This document shows positions 1 through 11,986 of a DNA stretch of 64,000 nucleotides, piece after piece. Both the position numbers and the translations under genes were made by a program. The number at the start of each line of letters is the position of its first letter. The stretch's first letter is position 1. The DNA lies in contig NW_003314286.1 in assembly GCF_000143415.4 (NCBI RefSeq), forward strand, positions 1,365,129 to 1,429,128. Direction: 5' to 3'. This DNA comes from Selaginella moellendorffii. Taxonomy: Eukaryota > Streptophyta > Lycopodiopsida > Selaginellales > Selaginellaceae. The notes below the pieces were generated by a model that worked only from the letters and a program-made list of their open reading frames with translations, was not told where the DNA came from and did no database searches.

Positions 1-1
1 G

Positions 2-3000
2 GTACTCCGGAGCCGCCGCACTTGCCCGCGCATTGGACGATGGCAATCGGCTGCGATTCCAGGCAAGTTCACGATTATCCGCAATGCATCGGTCACAAGC
101 GTCAGAGAAGCGGCAAATCTGCAAGAGGCGTCGCCGGAGGCGGCATTCGTGCTGCTAGATGTTGAAGGAATGATGTGTGGCGGCTGTGTTGCGCGCGTCC
201 GGGGCCAGCTGATGCAGGATTATCGAGTGGAGTCCGCGGCCGTGAATTTGCTCACGGAGACGGCAGCGGTGAAATTGCGGCCGGGTTGTGGGAAGCAGGT
301 TGGATCAGAGCTGGCGGATCTTCTGACGGGTTCTGGATTTCCTGCGAGCCTGAGGTCCGGGAAGGGGCAAGATGACAATGCAGGCAGAAAAATCGAAGAA
401 CTCTCGAAGAAGAGGAAGGAAAGCTTGAGGAAGAGTACACAGAAGGTGGCATTTGCTTGGACATTGGTGGCTCTTTGCTGCGGAACTCATGCCACTCATC
501 TTCTCCACTTCTATCCATTTATCCACGATTTTATGCACAGTACGTTGTTTTTCCTTCTCTTTCTCACGTTGCAATGACTGAAGTTGTGTTTTTGTGGTAG
601 GCCCTGTGATGGAAGTCGCTCATGATCCATTGTTTAAATGTGTTGTGGCATTGACAACCTTGCTGGGACCAGCCCGAGGTAATCTTTGCTCCTCATTTTT
701 AGTATTTACATTGTTTTCGGATGCTGCTTATCAGATTTGGTCGTGGATGGTGGCAAAGCCTTTCTGAAAAGGGCCCCAAACATGAATACCTTGGTAGGAT
801 TTGGTGCATGGGCTGCATTCTCAATAAGCGCGGTACAAGAAACAAAGTGTGCGGTTACTAGTACTAATTTATCGCGATACATTGCAGATGTCTCTAACAA
901 TTCCCGAGCTGAACTGGGGAGCACCTTTCTTCGATGAACCGGTAAGCTTATAGATCAGTCCGTAAACGAAGTTAAATTCTGGTACTCAGGTAATGCTACT
1001 TGGGTTCGTTTTGCTGGGACGTTCTTTGGAGGAACGTGCACGCATTCAGGCATCCAGCGATATGCAGAGACTCCTGGTAAGAATTCTGGGTTTCGACCTC
1101 TTATTCAAGTCATAATATTTTTCGTTTGTGTAGTCTTTGATTCCCGCGAAATCAAGACTACAAGTTTCTGAACAGGCCAATGACGAGAATTTGACAGTGG
1201 ACGTTGCGACCGAACAAGTTCGTGCAGGAGATCGAGTGCTTGTATTACCAGGAGAAGTGATTCCTATTGATGTATGTTTCTGTGGTCGTTGTTTTTGCCA
1301 CTGACTTATTCTCCTCGTTGAGCGCATGCAGGGAACAGTTGTGATCGGAAGGAGTTCCGTCGACGAATCCACAGTTACGGGCGAACCTATGCTAATGACT
1401 AAAACAGTCGGAGACACCGTCTCGGCTGGAACAGTAAATTGGGTAAACCAAAAATTGCTACTGGTTTTTATGTTTTTCAAACAGTTTTCTAGGATGGACC
1501 AATACAAGTAACTGCTACATGCACTGGGGCTTCGTCCTCCATTTCTAGCATAATAAAAATGGTGGAAGAAGCACAAGGTCGAGAAGCTCCTGTTCAAAGA
1601 CTTGCCGATACTATTGCCGGACCTTTTGCGTTTGCGATTATGGCTTTGTCTGCATCAACCTTTTCCTTCTGGTATGATATCATAAACGCCATTCTTTGAT
1701 CCAATTTTGTTATATGCTTATAGGTATTTTCTGGGAACGCATATTTTCCCGGATGTATTACTGAACGATGCGGCCGGTCCCGAGGGAAATTCCTTGCTTT
1801 TAAGTCTGAAACTTGCAATAGATGTTTTGGTAAGCATTTGCGTTATACGAGGAAGTAACCAAGGATTGATAAATATGCAGGTTGTAGCATGTCCTTGTGC
1901 TCTTGGTTTGGCTACTCCAACAGCTGTGCTTGTGGGAACATCTCTAGGTACTTAAGCCGTAGCTTCTTTACTTCGTGACCTTATCACACAATACAGGAGC
2001 AAAGCAAGGACTCTTGCTGCGTGGTGGAGACGTTCTGGAACGTCTGGCATCTGTAAATGCCGTCGTTTTTGATAAGGTGCACTTTCGTTGGAAGAAATAT
2101 ATCACTGTTTTTTTTTTCAGCGCAGACGGGAACTCTTACGCAAGGCCATCCCAATGTATCAACAGTGATGTCTGGAAGCAATGATTTTGACAAAGATCGA
2201 ATACTTCAACTGGCTGCTACTGTGGAAGAACACTCAGTTCATCCGATTGCATCAGCTATAGTTGAGCAAGCAAACACACAAAAGCTGGAGATGCTAGTGT
2301 CGGAAGGACAGCTGACGGAGCCCGGCTATGGAGCACTAGCAAGAATCGATGGAAAGGTCGTGGCCGTTGGTCAGCCTCGCTGGGTGCAAGAATGCTGCCT
2401 TAAGCTCGACAGCATGGAAAGCACCGACGAGGGTGAGAGTAAGCTGGGAAATCTCCTGGCCGACAGACAGAGCATGGAGCAGTCTTCGACCACGGTTTAC
2501 GTTGGGGTCGAAGGAGTTGGAATCGTTGGAGCGATAGCTCTCAGCGATACTCTCCGTGCCGATTCGAAAGTCACAGTTTCCAGGTACTTCGATAATGTTT
2601 TACGTGATCTCTTTAATCTGACTTGAAGCGTCTGACAGGTTACGAGACATGAAAATTCGAACTTTGATTCTCTCCGGCGACAGGAAAGAGGCAGTGGCAA
2701 GTATAGGAAGGACTCTTGGCATAGAAGGCGATTCTTTGTTTGCGCAGCTCCGACCTTCAGATAAGTCCAAGTTCATTGCGAAGCTACGAGATGGAGGCTC
2801 CATAGTCGCGATGGTACGTTACAAGAGAATTATTTCGTTTTCTTTTTCGCTAACGCAAAACAAACACAGATCGGAGATGGCATTAATGATGCGCCTGCTC
2901 TAGCCAGCGCGGACGTTGGCATCGCCTTGAAACTCCAGAACAAGATCGACGCCGCCTCGGATGCAGCCTCCGTCATATTGCTCGGCAATCGCTTGTCGCA

Positions 3001-3344
3001 AGTACGTATTCTTCAGTGTGAAGACTCCACTCCTGACTTGGTGATGATCTATCAAGGTCCTGGACGCTTTAAGCTTGAGCAAGGCGACCATGAGCAAAGT
3101 GTACCAAAATCTAGGATGTGCTCTTGCGTATAATCTTATCGCAGTGCCTGTCGCCGCTGGAGTCTTGCTTCCCGGATATGACTTTGCACTATCGCCGTCA
3201 GCAGCAGGTTTGTTGGCATTGAAATTTCCTTTGTGGCTGAGACGAACGATGCTGTTCTTCGCAGGTGGTATGATGGCACTGAGCTCGATCTTTGTGGTCT
3301 CGAACTCTTTGCTACTGCGGCTTCATCGCCCTCCTAAACACTGA
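2..3344 (+). CDS. HMA8: Chloroplast P1B-type copper-transporting ATPase (HMA8/PAA2 type), 5' end outside the window
   Basis: Pumps Cu+ across a plastid membrane; plant PAA2/HMA8 works at the thylakoid and supplies plastocyanin. Sixteen exons close in phase: 2-539, 601-678, 735-832, 888-941, 990-1076, 1134-1271, 1332-1442, 1493-1671, 1724-1829, 1881-1947, 1997-2076, 2126-2583, 2639-2813, 2870-3001, 3057-3207 and 3265-3344, giving 843 visible residues. Visible motifs are the HMA metal-binding CGGC (Cys59, Cys62), TGEP (347-350), the transmembrane CPC (467-469), the phosphorylated Asp511 in DKTGT, an HP motif, and GDGINDAP (from 725). The N-terminus, which should hold the transit peptide, lies upstream: the frame is open from base 2, and the ATG at 40 is in another frame. 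The motif order and the segment VAFAWTLVALCCG favour HMA8 over HMA6. All catalytic motifs are intact. Confidence 0.93.
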
Positions 3345-3397
3345 CTGTAGTAGTACCCGAGCGGATCACCACTGTACGTATGTGTGTCTATAACTTC

Positions 3398-4391
3398 CTA
3401 TATCTTGTGGATCTCTCCATTCCACTCGGGCGGATCCAACTTCACAGGGGCAGTGTTAGTGTCGTGAAGAAGTTCTTCAAATCTATTGCCACCACCACCA
3501 GCAGTGCTTCTAAAAACTGCCTGGAGGAACGCGACTATGGCGCCGGCGGTGAAGATCCTCATGGGCTTCCGGGCCTTTCCATTCTTCCCGACGAGAGAGG
3601 TCAGCCCACCTTTCAATCCCGAGGTGGCGTCGTCGAGGAAATCGAAATGCCCGTGCTCCGGAGCCGAGAGGAGGAACGCTGGCGCGCAGCAGTCTCGAAA
3701 GAATGCCAGGGGGCCGACTCCTCGCGGCGCGCAAGCCGGGAAGAGGAAATTCTTCTTCTCGCCACCATAGCCCGCGGCGATGATCAATACGGGGCAATTC
3801 GGCTGGAGCGAATCCTTGCGGTATCTCAGCACTGGCGGATTCGTCTGGCTCGCGCTGGATGTCCCATCGACCGGATCGAGCGCGATGAGAGCGGAGACGC
3901 GGCTCGGCAGTGAGCGCTTGGAGAATCCCAAGGCGAGAGAGAAGGCGACTTTACCCCCGCGGCTGTGGCCAGCGATGGCGAGCTTCGTTGCGTCGGCTCT
4001 CACTCCATCCGCCGGTAGAAATCTGTGAAGATTTCCCGGAACCCAGCTGATAATTGCCGCCGCGTCTTCGATCTCTGGACTGGCATCGGGCCCGGCAAAG
4101 CGATACATCTGATGAGAGAAGACTTTCGCGATAAGATTTCCAGAGCGATCGATCGTGTACCTGTGGCGCGACGACGATGAATCCGTGGGACGCAATGTGA
4201 CGCATTAGCTGGCGGTAGAAGAGATTGCTGAGGCAGAAGCCATGGAAGAGGATCAGGACTGGAAAGCCGTCGGCTGGCGCCGGATTGGAAGGCGCTGCTA
4301 CCAGCAATGGCTTCGGCGGCGGGCATTCTTCTCCTTTCTCCCCGATCGTCACGCTAAGAACCCTAGACGCGCCATCTTCGAACACATCCAT
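3398..4391 (-). CDS. CLH: Chlorophyllase
   Basis: Hydrolyses the phytol ester of chlorophyll to give chlorophyllide. Two exons, 4391-4161 and 4108-3398, joined in phase 0 (52-nt intron), encode 313 aa, the usual family length. The lipase-type nucleophile motif GHSRGG places Ser at 126; Asp155 (LDPVDG) and a His at about 229-231 (EHGHFDF) complete the likely triad. The cap and core match plant chlorophyllases, including FEDG near the start and LFPPCAP-like LFPACAP. The ATG at 4391 is preferred: an ATG further upstream would add a Ser/Arg-rich stretch translated from a CT-rich tract. No transit peptide is obvious, so plastid or cytosolic location cannot be decided here. The gene is divergent from the kinase at 4631. 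Confidence 0.92.
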
Positions 4392-4630
4392 TGTCTCTCT
4401 CTCCCTCTCTCCCACTCTCCTCTTTCTCCTATATGGCGCTTTTGCCACGTGTTTCTATGACACGTAGATATCCAGTCACGCACACGTGTAGGTATGACAG
4501 GTGGCAGTCCGAGAAGAAAGCGCGTGAAATAGGTAAGGGCATTGGCGGGCGATTCTAGGGCAGGAACAGTAGAATTGAAGTGGTCTCTAGCTGGAATGCG
4601 GGCGAGGTAGGCGCTGTGGATCGGCCAAAG
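4392..4630. promoter_or_regulatory. Divergent promoter with a G-box cluster between chlorophyllase and the kinase gene
   Basis: Only 239 bp separate the two start codons. CACGTG occurs at 4446-4451 and 4483-4488, with a CACGTA at about 4460. G-boxes are bound by bHLH and bZIP factors (light and ABA signalling in plants). A CT-rich tract next to the chlorophyllase start (about 4392-4432) would be its 5' UTR. Which gene the boxes serve is inference. Confidence 0.5.
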
Positions 4631-6932
4631 ATGGGATGCTTCCAGGTCCACCAGAGCGATGGCGAGAGGCGCAAGCGGAAGCGCCGGCGGATCCTCTGGT
4701 GGTCGTTTAGCTTCGTGTTTTCGAGGAATTCTGGCAGGTCGTCTTCGTCTGGCGGCTCCAGCGACTCCTCCGGGGAGCTCAACTGCCAAAGGCTCCAGGA
4801 ACTAAGGCAGTTCACGCTGGCGGAGCTCAAGAGCGCAACCAGGAATTTCTCCGCTGCCGAGAAGCTGGGAGAAGGCGGGTTTGGATGTGTGTTTAGGGGC
4901 CATATCAAGTCCAAGAAGACGGACGAGAGGATCGACGTTGCTGTGAAGCAGCTCAACGTAAAGGGTCAACAGGTATGTCGTAGTTCCCTCTTTGTTTCGT
5001 TTGTGTTTCAGAAGATCTCTTCTAAGTTTGCGAGAGGTTTTGTTTTGCAGGGCCAGAAGGAATGGCTCAACGAAGTCACGTACTTGAGAATGGTTGATCA
5101 TCCAAACTTGGTGAAGCTCCTTGGATATTGTCTCGAGCACGATGATAGAGGACCGCAGTGTCTTCTCGTGTACGAGCTCATGCCGAACAAGAGCCTGGAT
5201 GATCATATATTCCAGAGCCGAAGACCCGTGATTCCATGGGGCCAGAGGCTACAAATTGCTCTAGGGACAGCGAGAGGCTTGGCCTACTTGCACGAAGAGA
5301 TGAAACCGCCTGTAAGCTATGCTCTGAGTTTCATTGCATCCCCTCTCATTCGTGGCCGTTTCAGATTATTTACAGGGATCTAAAGTCCGCCAACATTCTT
5401 TTGGACAACGAGTTTAGACCGAAGCTTTCGGATTTCGGATTAGCTCGAGATGGGCCTGTCATGGGAAATACGCACGTTACGACCGCGGTATGCTGAAACG
5501 GTTCAAAGTTTTTCCAATTAAAGCCTGTTTTTCGCAGGTGGTGGGGACTGCGGGCTATGCTGCTCCGGAGTATGTTCAGACCGGGCATATCAATGCCAAG
5601 AGTGATGTTTGGACTTTTGGGATGGTCCTTCTTGAGCTCTTGACAGGGCGAAGAGCCCTCGACATGAACAGACCCCGCAGCGAGAGAAGCCTGGCCGACT
5701 GGGTGAAACCATACTCCAGCGACAGCAAAAAGTTTCGAAAGATAATTGATCCTCGTCTCAAGACCAACTTTTCCTCGAACGAAGCGAGGACTTTGCTGTG
5801 GGTCGCTCAGAAGTGCATCGCGAAAAATCCCAAGTTAAGGCCGAAAATGAGTGAGGTCGTCAAACAACTTGAGGGAATATTGGTAGTAACAGCGCCAGTC
5901 GAGAAGCCGGCTGAGGTTCCCGAAGGAGCGAAAAGCAGAAACCAGTCTATCGCATCAATGGCAGACATCATTGAGACGGATGCAAGTCGAACGGACCTTT
6001 CAGGGGAGTATAATTTGGCCGAGGTGGCAAGAATCTCTTCGGTTGGCACTAGCAAATCTATGGAAAGTGGTACCGGATCAGGAGCACTTGATGGCTCGTC
6101 TAAAGAGGTTAGTGGAGTTCAAGAAGGCACAGAAATTTGTTCCAATGAGAAAACGCAGAACGAAAATGCGGTAGCTTTGGGTCGGGCTGATGGTGATTCG
6201 GCTACAGGATTTGATACTACTAACGCTGAAGTTCGCGGTCCGCCTAATCAAGCCGCAGTGGATCATGTTGCTGTCGTGGACGAGAGTGACACGAAAGAAA
6301 ATCAGGAACCGGACAAAGAACGACGTGATCCAGAAACGGACATCTCAAGCGTTGAAGCTGCAAGCTCTGGAAAAGATGTAGCAGTGGATGACGTTAAAGT
6401 GGACGGCAGTGAGAAACACGAGGCTTTCAGATGCTACATCCCGGTCGAAACGACCTTAGGCGAAGACGCTGATGTCGCCGTGGCGCCAAGATTGAAACTT
6501 GATAGCACCGAGGCTACCAGCGACGAGGATGTAACAGAATCCAACCAAGAAGATCGTCCGGTGGAGGAAACCGAACACCATGTTCCAGAACACAATACTA
6601 CAGATGCTAGAAAAAGTTGCCAGGAAGCACCTGAAGATAACCATGCTCCAGAACACAATACTGCAGAAGCCGAGGATAGTAAAAGCCGCCATGAGGAAGC
6701 AACAGAAGATAACCATGCTCCAGAACACAATACTACAGAAGCTGAGGATAGTAAAAGCCGCTATGAGGAAGCAACTGAAGATCAGCATGCCACGGTGGAT
6801 AAAAGTGACGACGATCTAAGTTCAACTCGGTTAGCCGAAAACAATGCTCCAGGAGACGTAGAGACTGCAAAATCTCCGAGAGACGAGGCTTTAGGCGAGG
6901 TGCCCTCGCTACAGGTACGGCGTATATATTGA
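4631..6932 (+). CDS. Receptor-like cytoplasmic kinase (RLCK-VII/PBL19-like) with a long acidic C-terminal tail
   Basis: Serine/threonine kinase of the PBS1-like group, which relays signals from surface receptors. Exons 4631-4972, 5051-5311, 5365-5487 and 5538-6932 give 706 aa. The start MGC fits N-myristoylation plus palmitoylation, so plasma-membrane anchoring is likely. Visible motifs are the glycine loop GEGGFG (about 80), AVKQL, YRDLKS (Asp206), DFGLA, and the activation-segment [10 protein letters not shown]. The kinase domain ends near residue 357. The remaining 350 or so residues are acidic, low-complexity and rich in E, D, S, T and N, with three imperfect repeats. Family members usually end soon after the kinase domain, so the tail is unusual. 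The stop lies 15 bp from the stop of the convergent glycosyltransferase gene. Confidence 0.9.
6585..6791 (+). repeat. Three in-frame coding repeats (63 + 72 + 72 bp) in the kinase tail
   Basis: Units at 6585-6647, 6648-6719 and 6720-6791 each start with codons for PEHNT and end in an acidic stretch before a new His-Ala. Units 2 and 3 are nearly identical; unit 1 is three codons shorter. All lengths are multiples of three, so the frame is kept. Confidence 0.9.
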
Positions 6933-6947
6933 GCTGTCGAAAGCTTT

Positions 6948-8455
6948 TTACAAGCTGTCATTGGCAGGAGTCCCAACAGCGACAGAGCTGAGTTCTTCCA
7001 GCATCGCCAGTAAATTTCTATCAGCGTCCTCGACGGCCTTGGCAGTGGCAGCCTTCAGCTGCTCCACTTTCGTCCTTATCTCCTCTGCTCGACGTGACTT
7101 CCCGTCCATGACGAGCTTAATCACTCGCGCAATCTCCTCCCGGGGTACCGAGTCAGTGTTCTTCACCGGAAGCTCGGCACCAATCTTCCACTCGTCAACC
7201 ATGAGCCTGCAGTTGGTGTTCTGCTCCCCGGCCCAAGGCCACCCCAGCATCGGGACTCCGCTCGAGATGCTCTCCAGCATCGAGTTCCAGCCGCAGTGAG
7301 TCAGGAATCCGCCGGTGGAAGGGTGCTTGAGAACTTGAAGCTGCGGTGCCCAGGATATCACTCGTCCGCGATCGCCAACACTCCGGCAAAAGGCGGTGAA
7401 AGACTCGTCGTCCAGGCCGCCTATGACGAGCTGGGGCCTCACCACCCAGAGGAAAGGAACGTCGCGGCAACTGTCGAGAGCTCCCGCGAGCTCCCAGAAC
7501 TGCGCCTGGGTGAGAACCGCGATGCTGCCAAAGGAGATGTAGAGGACCGAGCTCTTGGGCTTGGTGCTCAGCCAGGCGAGGCAGTCGGCGTCCTCGGCCC
7601 GGAGCGCGGTGTCGGTGTTACTCTCACTGGTTCTGGTTTTAGCGTCTCCGGAGGAAGAGAGAGGACCGACTGGCAAAAACTTCTCACCGAGTTGTGCTCT
7701 CATGAAATCAAAGGGTTGGCTTTCCAGCGGGTAGAACGAGTTTACGAGCACCCAGGCCGCTCTACGTATGCTCGGGCTCCTCGTTTGCGCGCGTTCGATC
7801 CAGAGCTCGTCTGTGTACTTCTGAAGATACGCTGGAAGGTCGCTCTTGAGAATCGGAGGGAGGCCGCCAATGTAATCGATCAAGCAGTCCGGCTGATCTA
7901 GAGCGCGGAAAAAGAAAAGAGAGAGCTTTCTCAAGAGAGCAAGCAAGCTTGCATACCTTGTGCGAAAACGTGCTTTCTCGCTGAGAGCTCCGGGATATGG
8001 AACTCGATGCTGGCCCAGGAAGCGTTGCCCGACAAAAACGCGACGCGGGGGACGCCGAGCTCGTCCGCGACGTGCTGCGTCGCCGGGAGGAAGTAGTCGG
8101 AGAGAATGCAGCGCACGGGGGTGGCTTGGATGGCCGCCAGCGACTTGAGAAGGCGGGGGAGGAGCTTCTCGAGGGTGTCCGCGAAGAGGCCGTTGTTGGC
8201 CGCGCAGTAGGCGTCGTAGCCGCTGGGGATGTTCCAGGGGAAGGGGACGGAGGCGAGGCGGATGTGGAGGCCGTGGTCGGGGGCGGACCAGCGCAGCGCC
8301 ATCTGCTCGTGGATGCTGTCGACGTTGACGAAGGTGATGGCAACTTGGCGGGGGCGGCAGGCGGCGATCCTCTTGCAGAGGTGCATCAGCGCGGAGATGT
8401 GGCTCTGCGCAGGGAATGGCACCGCCAGGATGTGGAGGAGCTGCTCGCTTTCCAT
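6948..8455 (-). CDS. Family-1 UDP-glycosyltransferase
   Basis: Transfers a sugar from a UDP-sugar to a small acceptor in the cytosol. Two exons, 8455-7957 and 7897-6948, give 482 aa, typical for plant UGTs. The C-terminal PSPG donor-binding box is complete: it starts with WAPQ, contains HCGWNS and ends with the usual E..N/Q signature. The N-terminal half has the acceptor domain, beginning with HILAVPFPAQSH and its catalytic-type His. The acceptor cannot be deduced; the start resembles the UGT85/86/87 group. The 59-nt intron falls between the acceptor and donor halves. Promoter side: 8456-8875, shared with the NAPRT gene. Confidence 0.92.
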
Positions 8456-8875
8456 TGAGATCGCCGCGGCGAGAGAGAGAGAGAGAGAGAGAGCCTTCTA
8501 GAACACGAGAGAGCAAACGAACGTTTTGGACTCCCTCCACGCAAAGTATTTTTCTTCTTTTGATGAATGGGTGATAGGATCGCTAGCATCGCACGGAAAG
8601 GAACGAATGACGCGAGAGTTTGTCGTCTTTGTCTCGAAATCGAGGACATATAGATCTCGTACCGACACGGATTTGCGGTGAACAGAAAGAGATCAAATCA
8701 CCCTTAAACCTCAGGAACCCTAAACCCGCGACTGCCAAGTGGCGGAATCCAGGCGCTCGTATTATTAGGGCTTTGGCTTTTTCGTTCTTTTCTCCTACGT
8801 GAGTGAGGGGTCGATTTGGAGCGGAATCTTGCGATCGATCGCGCGCGCTAGGGTTTTCTGGGCACGGATTTCGCG
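8456..8875. promoter_or_regulatory. Divergent promoter between the glycosyltransferase and NAPRT genes
   Basis: 420 bp. A GA dinucleotide run (about 8469-8493) lies in the presumed 5' leader of the glycosyltransferase gene. Telo-box-like AACCCTAAACCC (about 8716-8727) and TAGGGTTTT (about 8850) lie before the NAPRT start; such boxes are common in plant housekeeping promoters. No coding sequence was seen. Confidence 0.45.
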
Positions 8876-11289
8876 ATGAATGGGCCAGCTGCTGATGGAT
8901 TGAGCGAGCGGGAGAGGCGGACCATCCCGGCGCCGACGAATCCCATGGTTACTCCTCTCTTGACTGATATGTATCAGCTTACAATGGCCTATGCCTATTG
9001 GAAAGCGGGCAAGCACCTCGATGTGGCAGTGTAAGTGTTCCTCTCCAAATTTTCCTCTTCCCTTTGGAGTAACATGACATAATAGGCCAGGTTTGATTTG
9101 TTCCACCGCAAGACTCCCTTTGGCGGTGAATTCACCGTGTTTGCGGGCCTCGACGAGTGCATTCGATTCGTCTCGTCGTTTAAGTTCCAGGACTACCACA
9201 TTGATTATCTTCGCAGCGTCATGCCTTCGAACGCTGAGGTATGCCTTATTCTTTATGGAAACAAATAGCACAAACCAGAAATTCAGGAGGAGTTTTTCGA
9301 GTGTTTGAAGAAGCTGGACTGCTCCGACGTAGTAATTCACGCGATACCCGAAGGCTCGGTCGTGTTTCCTCGAGTCCCGCTTATGAGAATCGAAGGTCCG
9401 CTGTGGGTAAGTCAATGTTGCCAGCTTTTTCTCTTTCTTCTCTGAGAAATAAGAGAGATTTTTCCATGACCAGGTGGCCCAAATGCTAGAGACAACGTTT
9501 CTCACTCTCGTGAACTATGCTTCGTTAGTGGCGACCAATGCTGCAAGGCATAGATTAGTGTCTGGAAGCTCAAAGATGCTCCTTGAATTTGGTCTGCGGC
9601 GTGCTCAAGTAAGGAAAGCCGTCAGTTTCATATGAACAAGTGGCTTAAAAACTTGCAGGGGCCGGACGGAGGCATAAGCGCTTCGAAGTACTGTTATCTG
9701 GGTGGTTTTGATGCGACAAGGTTCACTTTTTTCGTTTTTTTTTTTTTTTTTTTTTTTGTAACTCTTACAAATTCACGGTTTCTTGCAGCAATCTCGAGGC
9801 TGGGCGACTTTTTAACATACCAGTTCGTGGAACTCATTCGCATGCTTTCGTGAGCTCTTATATGGTCAGTGAGTTTTACTGTTGTATAGAAACCCCTTCG
9901 CTGATTTGTTTTGTGCAGAGTTTGGACGAGATTGTAGGCAGGAGCCTCGTCTTTGCAGATAAAAAGAAAGTATGCGAGGATTTTGTTGGCATGGTACAAC
10001 ACTCGCTCAGCAAACTACAGGTACATGTATTGGCTTTTGTGGTTGATGTTGATGTAGTTGTCTGTAGGGGATTGAAGCTCTAAGAGCAGTTTTTTCGGAA
10101 ACGAATCAGAGCGAGCTTGCAGCATTCTCATCATATGCACTGGCATTTCCCACGGAGTTTTTGGCCCTCGTAGATACGTATGATGTAAGTGGAGCCTACC
10201 TTTGTTCTCGTTATCTTTACATCGCAAGTGTAGGTGATGAGAAGTGGTATTCCAAACTTCTGTGCGGTGGCAGTGGCTCTTCATAATCTTGGGTACTGTC
10301 TCTTGTTATCGTGTCTGTTCTTTTTCTTGATTCTCTTTTCTTTTCTTTCTCTTTTTGTAATTTTTAAAGCTATAAGCCGCGTGGTATCCGCTTAGATTCT
10401 GGTGACTTGTCGTACTTCTCTATCCAGGCAAGAAAGTTTTTTTGCACTGTTGAGAACGAACTTGGGGTGCCAAGCTTCGGAAAGATGACAATTATTGCAA
10501 GCAATGACATAAACGAAGACACTTTGGACGCTTTAAATAAGCAGGTTTGCCACTTCCCTCGTCATTTTGTCTCTTTTGAACTGAAACTGGACGCAGGGAC
10601 ATGAAATCGATGCGTTTGGCATTGGAACTCATTTAGTAACATGTTACATGCAACCAGCGTTGGGGTGTGTCTACAAGCTTGTTGAAGTGAATTCCCATCC
10701 TCGCATCAAGATATCTGAAGACGTAAGCAAGGTAACAATACCATGCAAGAAGCAGTGCTACAGGATTTATGGCAAAGAAGGCTACGCGCTGGTGGACTTG
10801 ATGACCGGCGAAAGCGAAGCGCCTCCCAAGGTATTATAGCTCTGTTTTTCTTACTGTTTGGTTTCTCACAGAGCTCTGTAGATGGGTGAGCGTATACTCT
10901 GCCGGCATCCCTTCAATGAGTCGAAAAGGGCTTATGTAAATCCACAACGAGTAGAATCGTTGTATAATTGCTATTGGGCCGGAAATTCAGGTAAGTCGTT
11001 CGTAGTAGACTTGATATGTTTAGTCCGTGTTTCCTTTCCAGGACTAACACAGGAGCCATTACCATCGTTGGAAGAGTCAAGGCAGCGTTGCCAAAAGCAG
11101 CTGGCTGCAATGCGTCCTGACCACATGCGTGGTCTCAATCCCACGCCTTATAAGGTACTTATTTGCCTTCTATACTTGTAGCACTGCTAAACGCTATGAT
11201 TTATTGTTTAGGTGAGTGTGAGTGGAAAGCTGTATGATTTTATTCATTTTCTTTGGTTGAATGAGGCCCCTGTGGGGGAGTTACTGTAG
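8876..11289 (+). CDS. NAPRT1: Nicotinate phosphoribosyltransferase
   Basis: Makes nicotinate mononucleotide from nicotinate and PRPP in the Preiss-Handler route to NAD. Fourteen exons close in phase: 8876-9030, 9091-9238, 9287-9406, 9474-9608, 9659-9720, 9789-9864, 9919-10020, 10068-10184, 10234-10292, 10370-10544, 10597-10830, 10882-10990, 11042-11154 and 11212-11289, encoding 560 aa. Family landmarks are [15 protein letters not shown] at the start, RGTHSHAF with the catalytic-type His, GIRLDSGDL for phosphate/ribose binding, and a C-terminus ending in [12 protein letters not shown]. The intron after exon 5 has a weak donor (GTTCAC) and a long T run. No disruption was seen. The protein is expected to be cytosolic, as no targeting peptide is apparent. 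Confidence 0.95.
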
Positions 11290-11879
11290 AGGAAAATATC
11301 ATTATTCAGTCTAATTTGAAATAATTTGTAGTCCAATTACAATGTAGTGTAAGATTATGTATATTACATGAGCACCGGAGGCTTGATTGAGGACAACAAT
11401 AGAGACAATTTCATATTTCACTTTTAACATCTTGGTTTGCTTAGAGAATATAGTTAGATTATCTAAGTATACTCTAGCATATTCTTTAATCTAACCGTTG
11501 TGATCTTTTTGCTATTAACCATTTTGTGTAAATTACATTATAATCTAGCAAGTCAAGCATTAAACATGGAATAAAATGCAAAAAAAATGTCACTATAATT
11601 ACATTTTTCTCTAGCAATGATATAGGAAGATATATTAAAACTTTCAAAAAATCACATTTGGTTCATATAAAAACATTTTAACTTTTATTTTTGTATTTTA
11701 ATACTTTCCCTTACTTCATTCCAAACTTATAACTAGTTAGTGTGTTTGAGATTATATTTTATATAGGCTTAAAATGTGTATAAAGATTTTATTTTGCAAG
11801 TGAGAATCTAAAATAATGAAAAAAAGCCTATTTCTGGAATTTTAAATCTAAATTTAAAAACTTGCTCATGATGCAATTA
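11290..11879. other. AT-rich intergenic DNA after NAPRT
   Basis: No gene was recognised. The composition changes sharply from the GC-richer gene block to strongly AT-rich DNA that continues to about 14.6 kb. Confidence 0.6.
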
Positions 11880-11951
11880 TAGATGGTAGTATGTGGCAAC
11901 AGACTGAGCAATAAAAGATAAACTCGAATCTATATCAACCAATATAGAAAG

Positions 11952-11986
<35 letters not shown>

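Noticed and set aside
40-160. ATG at 40 as the HMA8 start
   Set aside because: It is in a different frame and stops soon; the HMA8 frame is open back to base 2, so the true start is outside the window.
4392-4448. Upstream ATG (4448) for chlorophyllase
   Set aside because: It would add a Ser/Arg-rich peptide from a CT-rich leader; known family members start near the FEDG segment.
6434-6788. Minus-strand ORFs of about 100 aa in the kinase tail
   Set aside because: They mirror the sense-strand repeats and disappear where the repeats end; no family similarity.
6585-6791. CRISPR-like array
   Set aside because: In-frame coding repeats without spacers in a plant gene.
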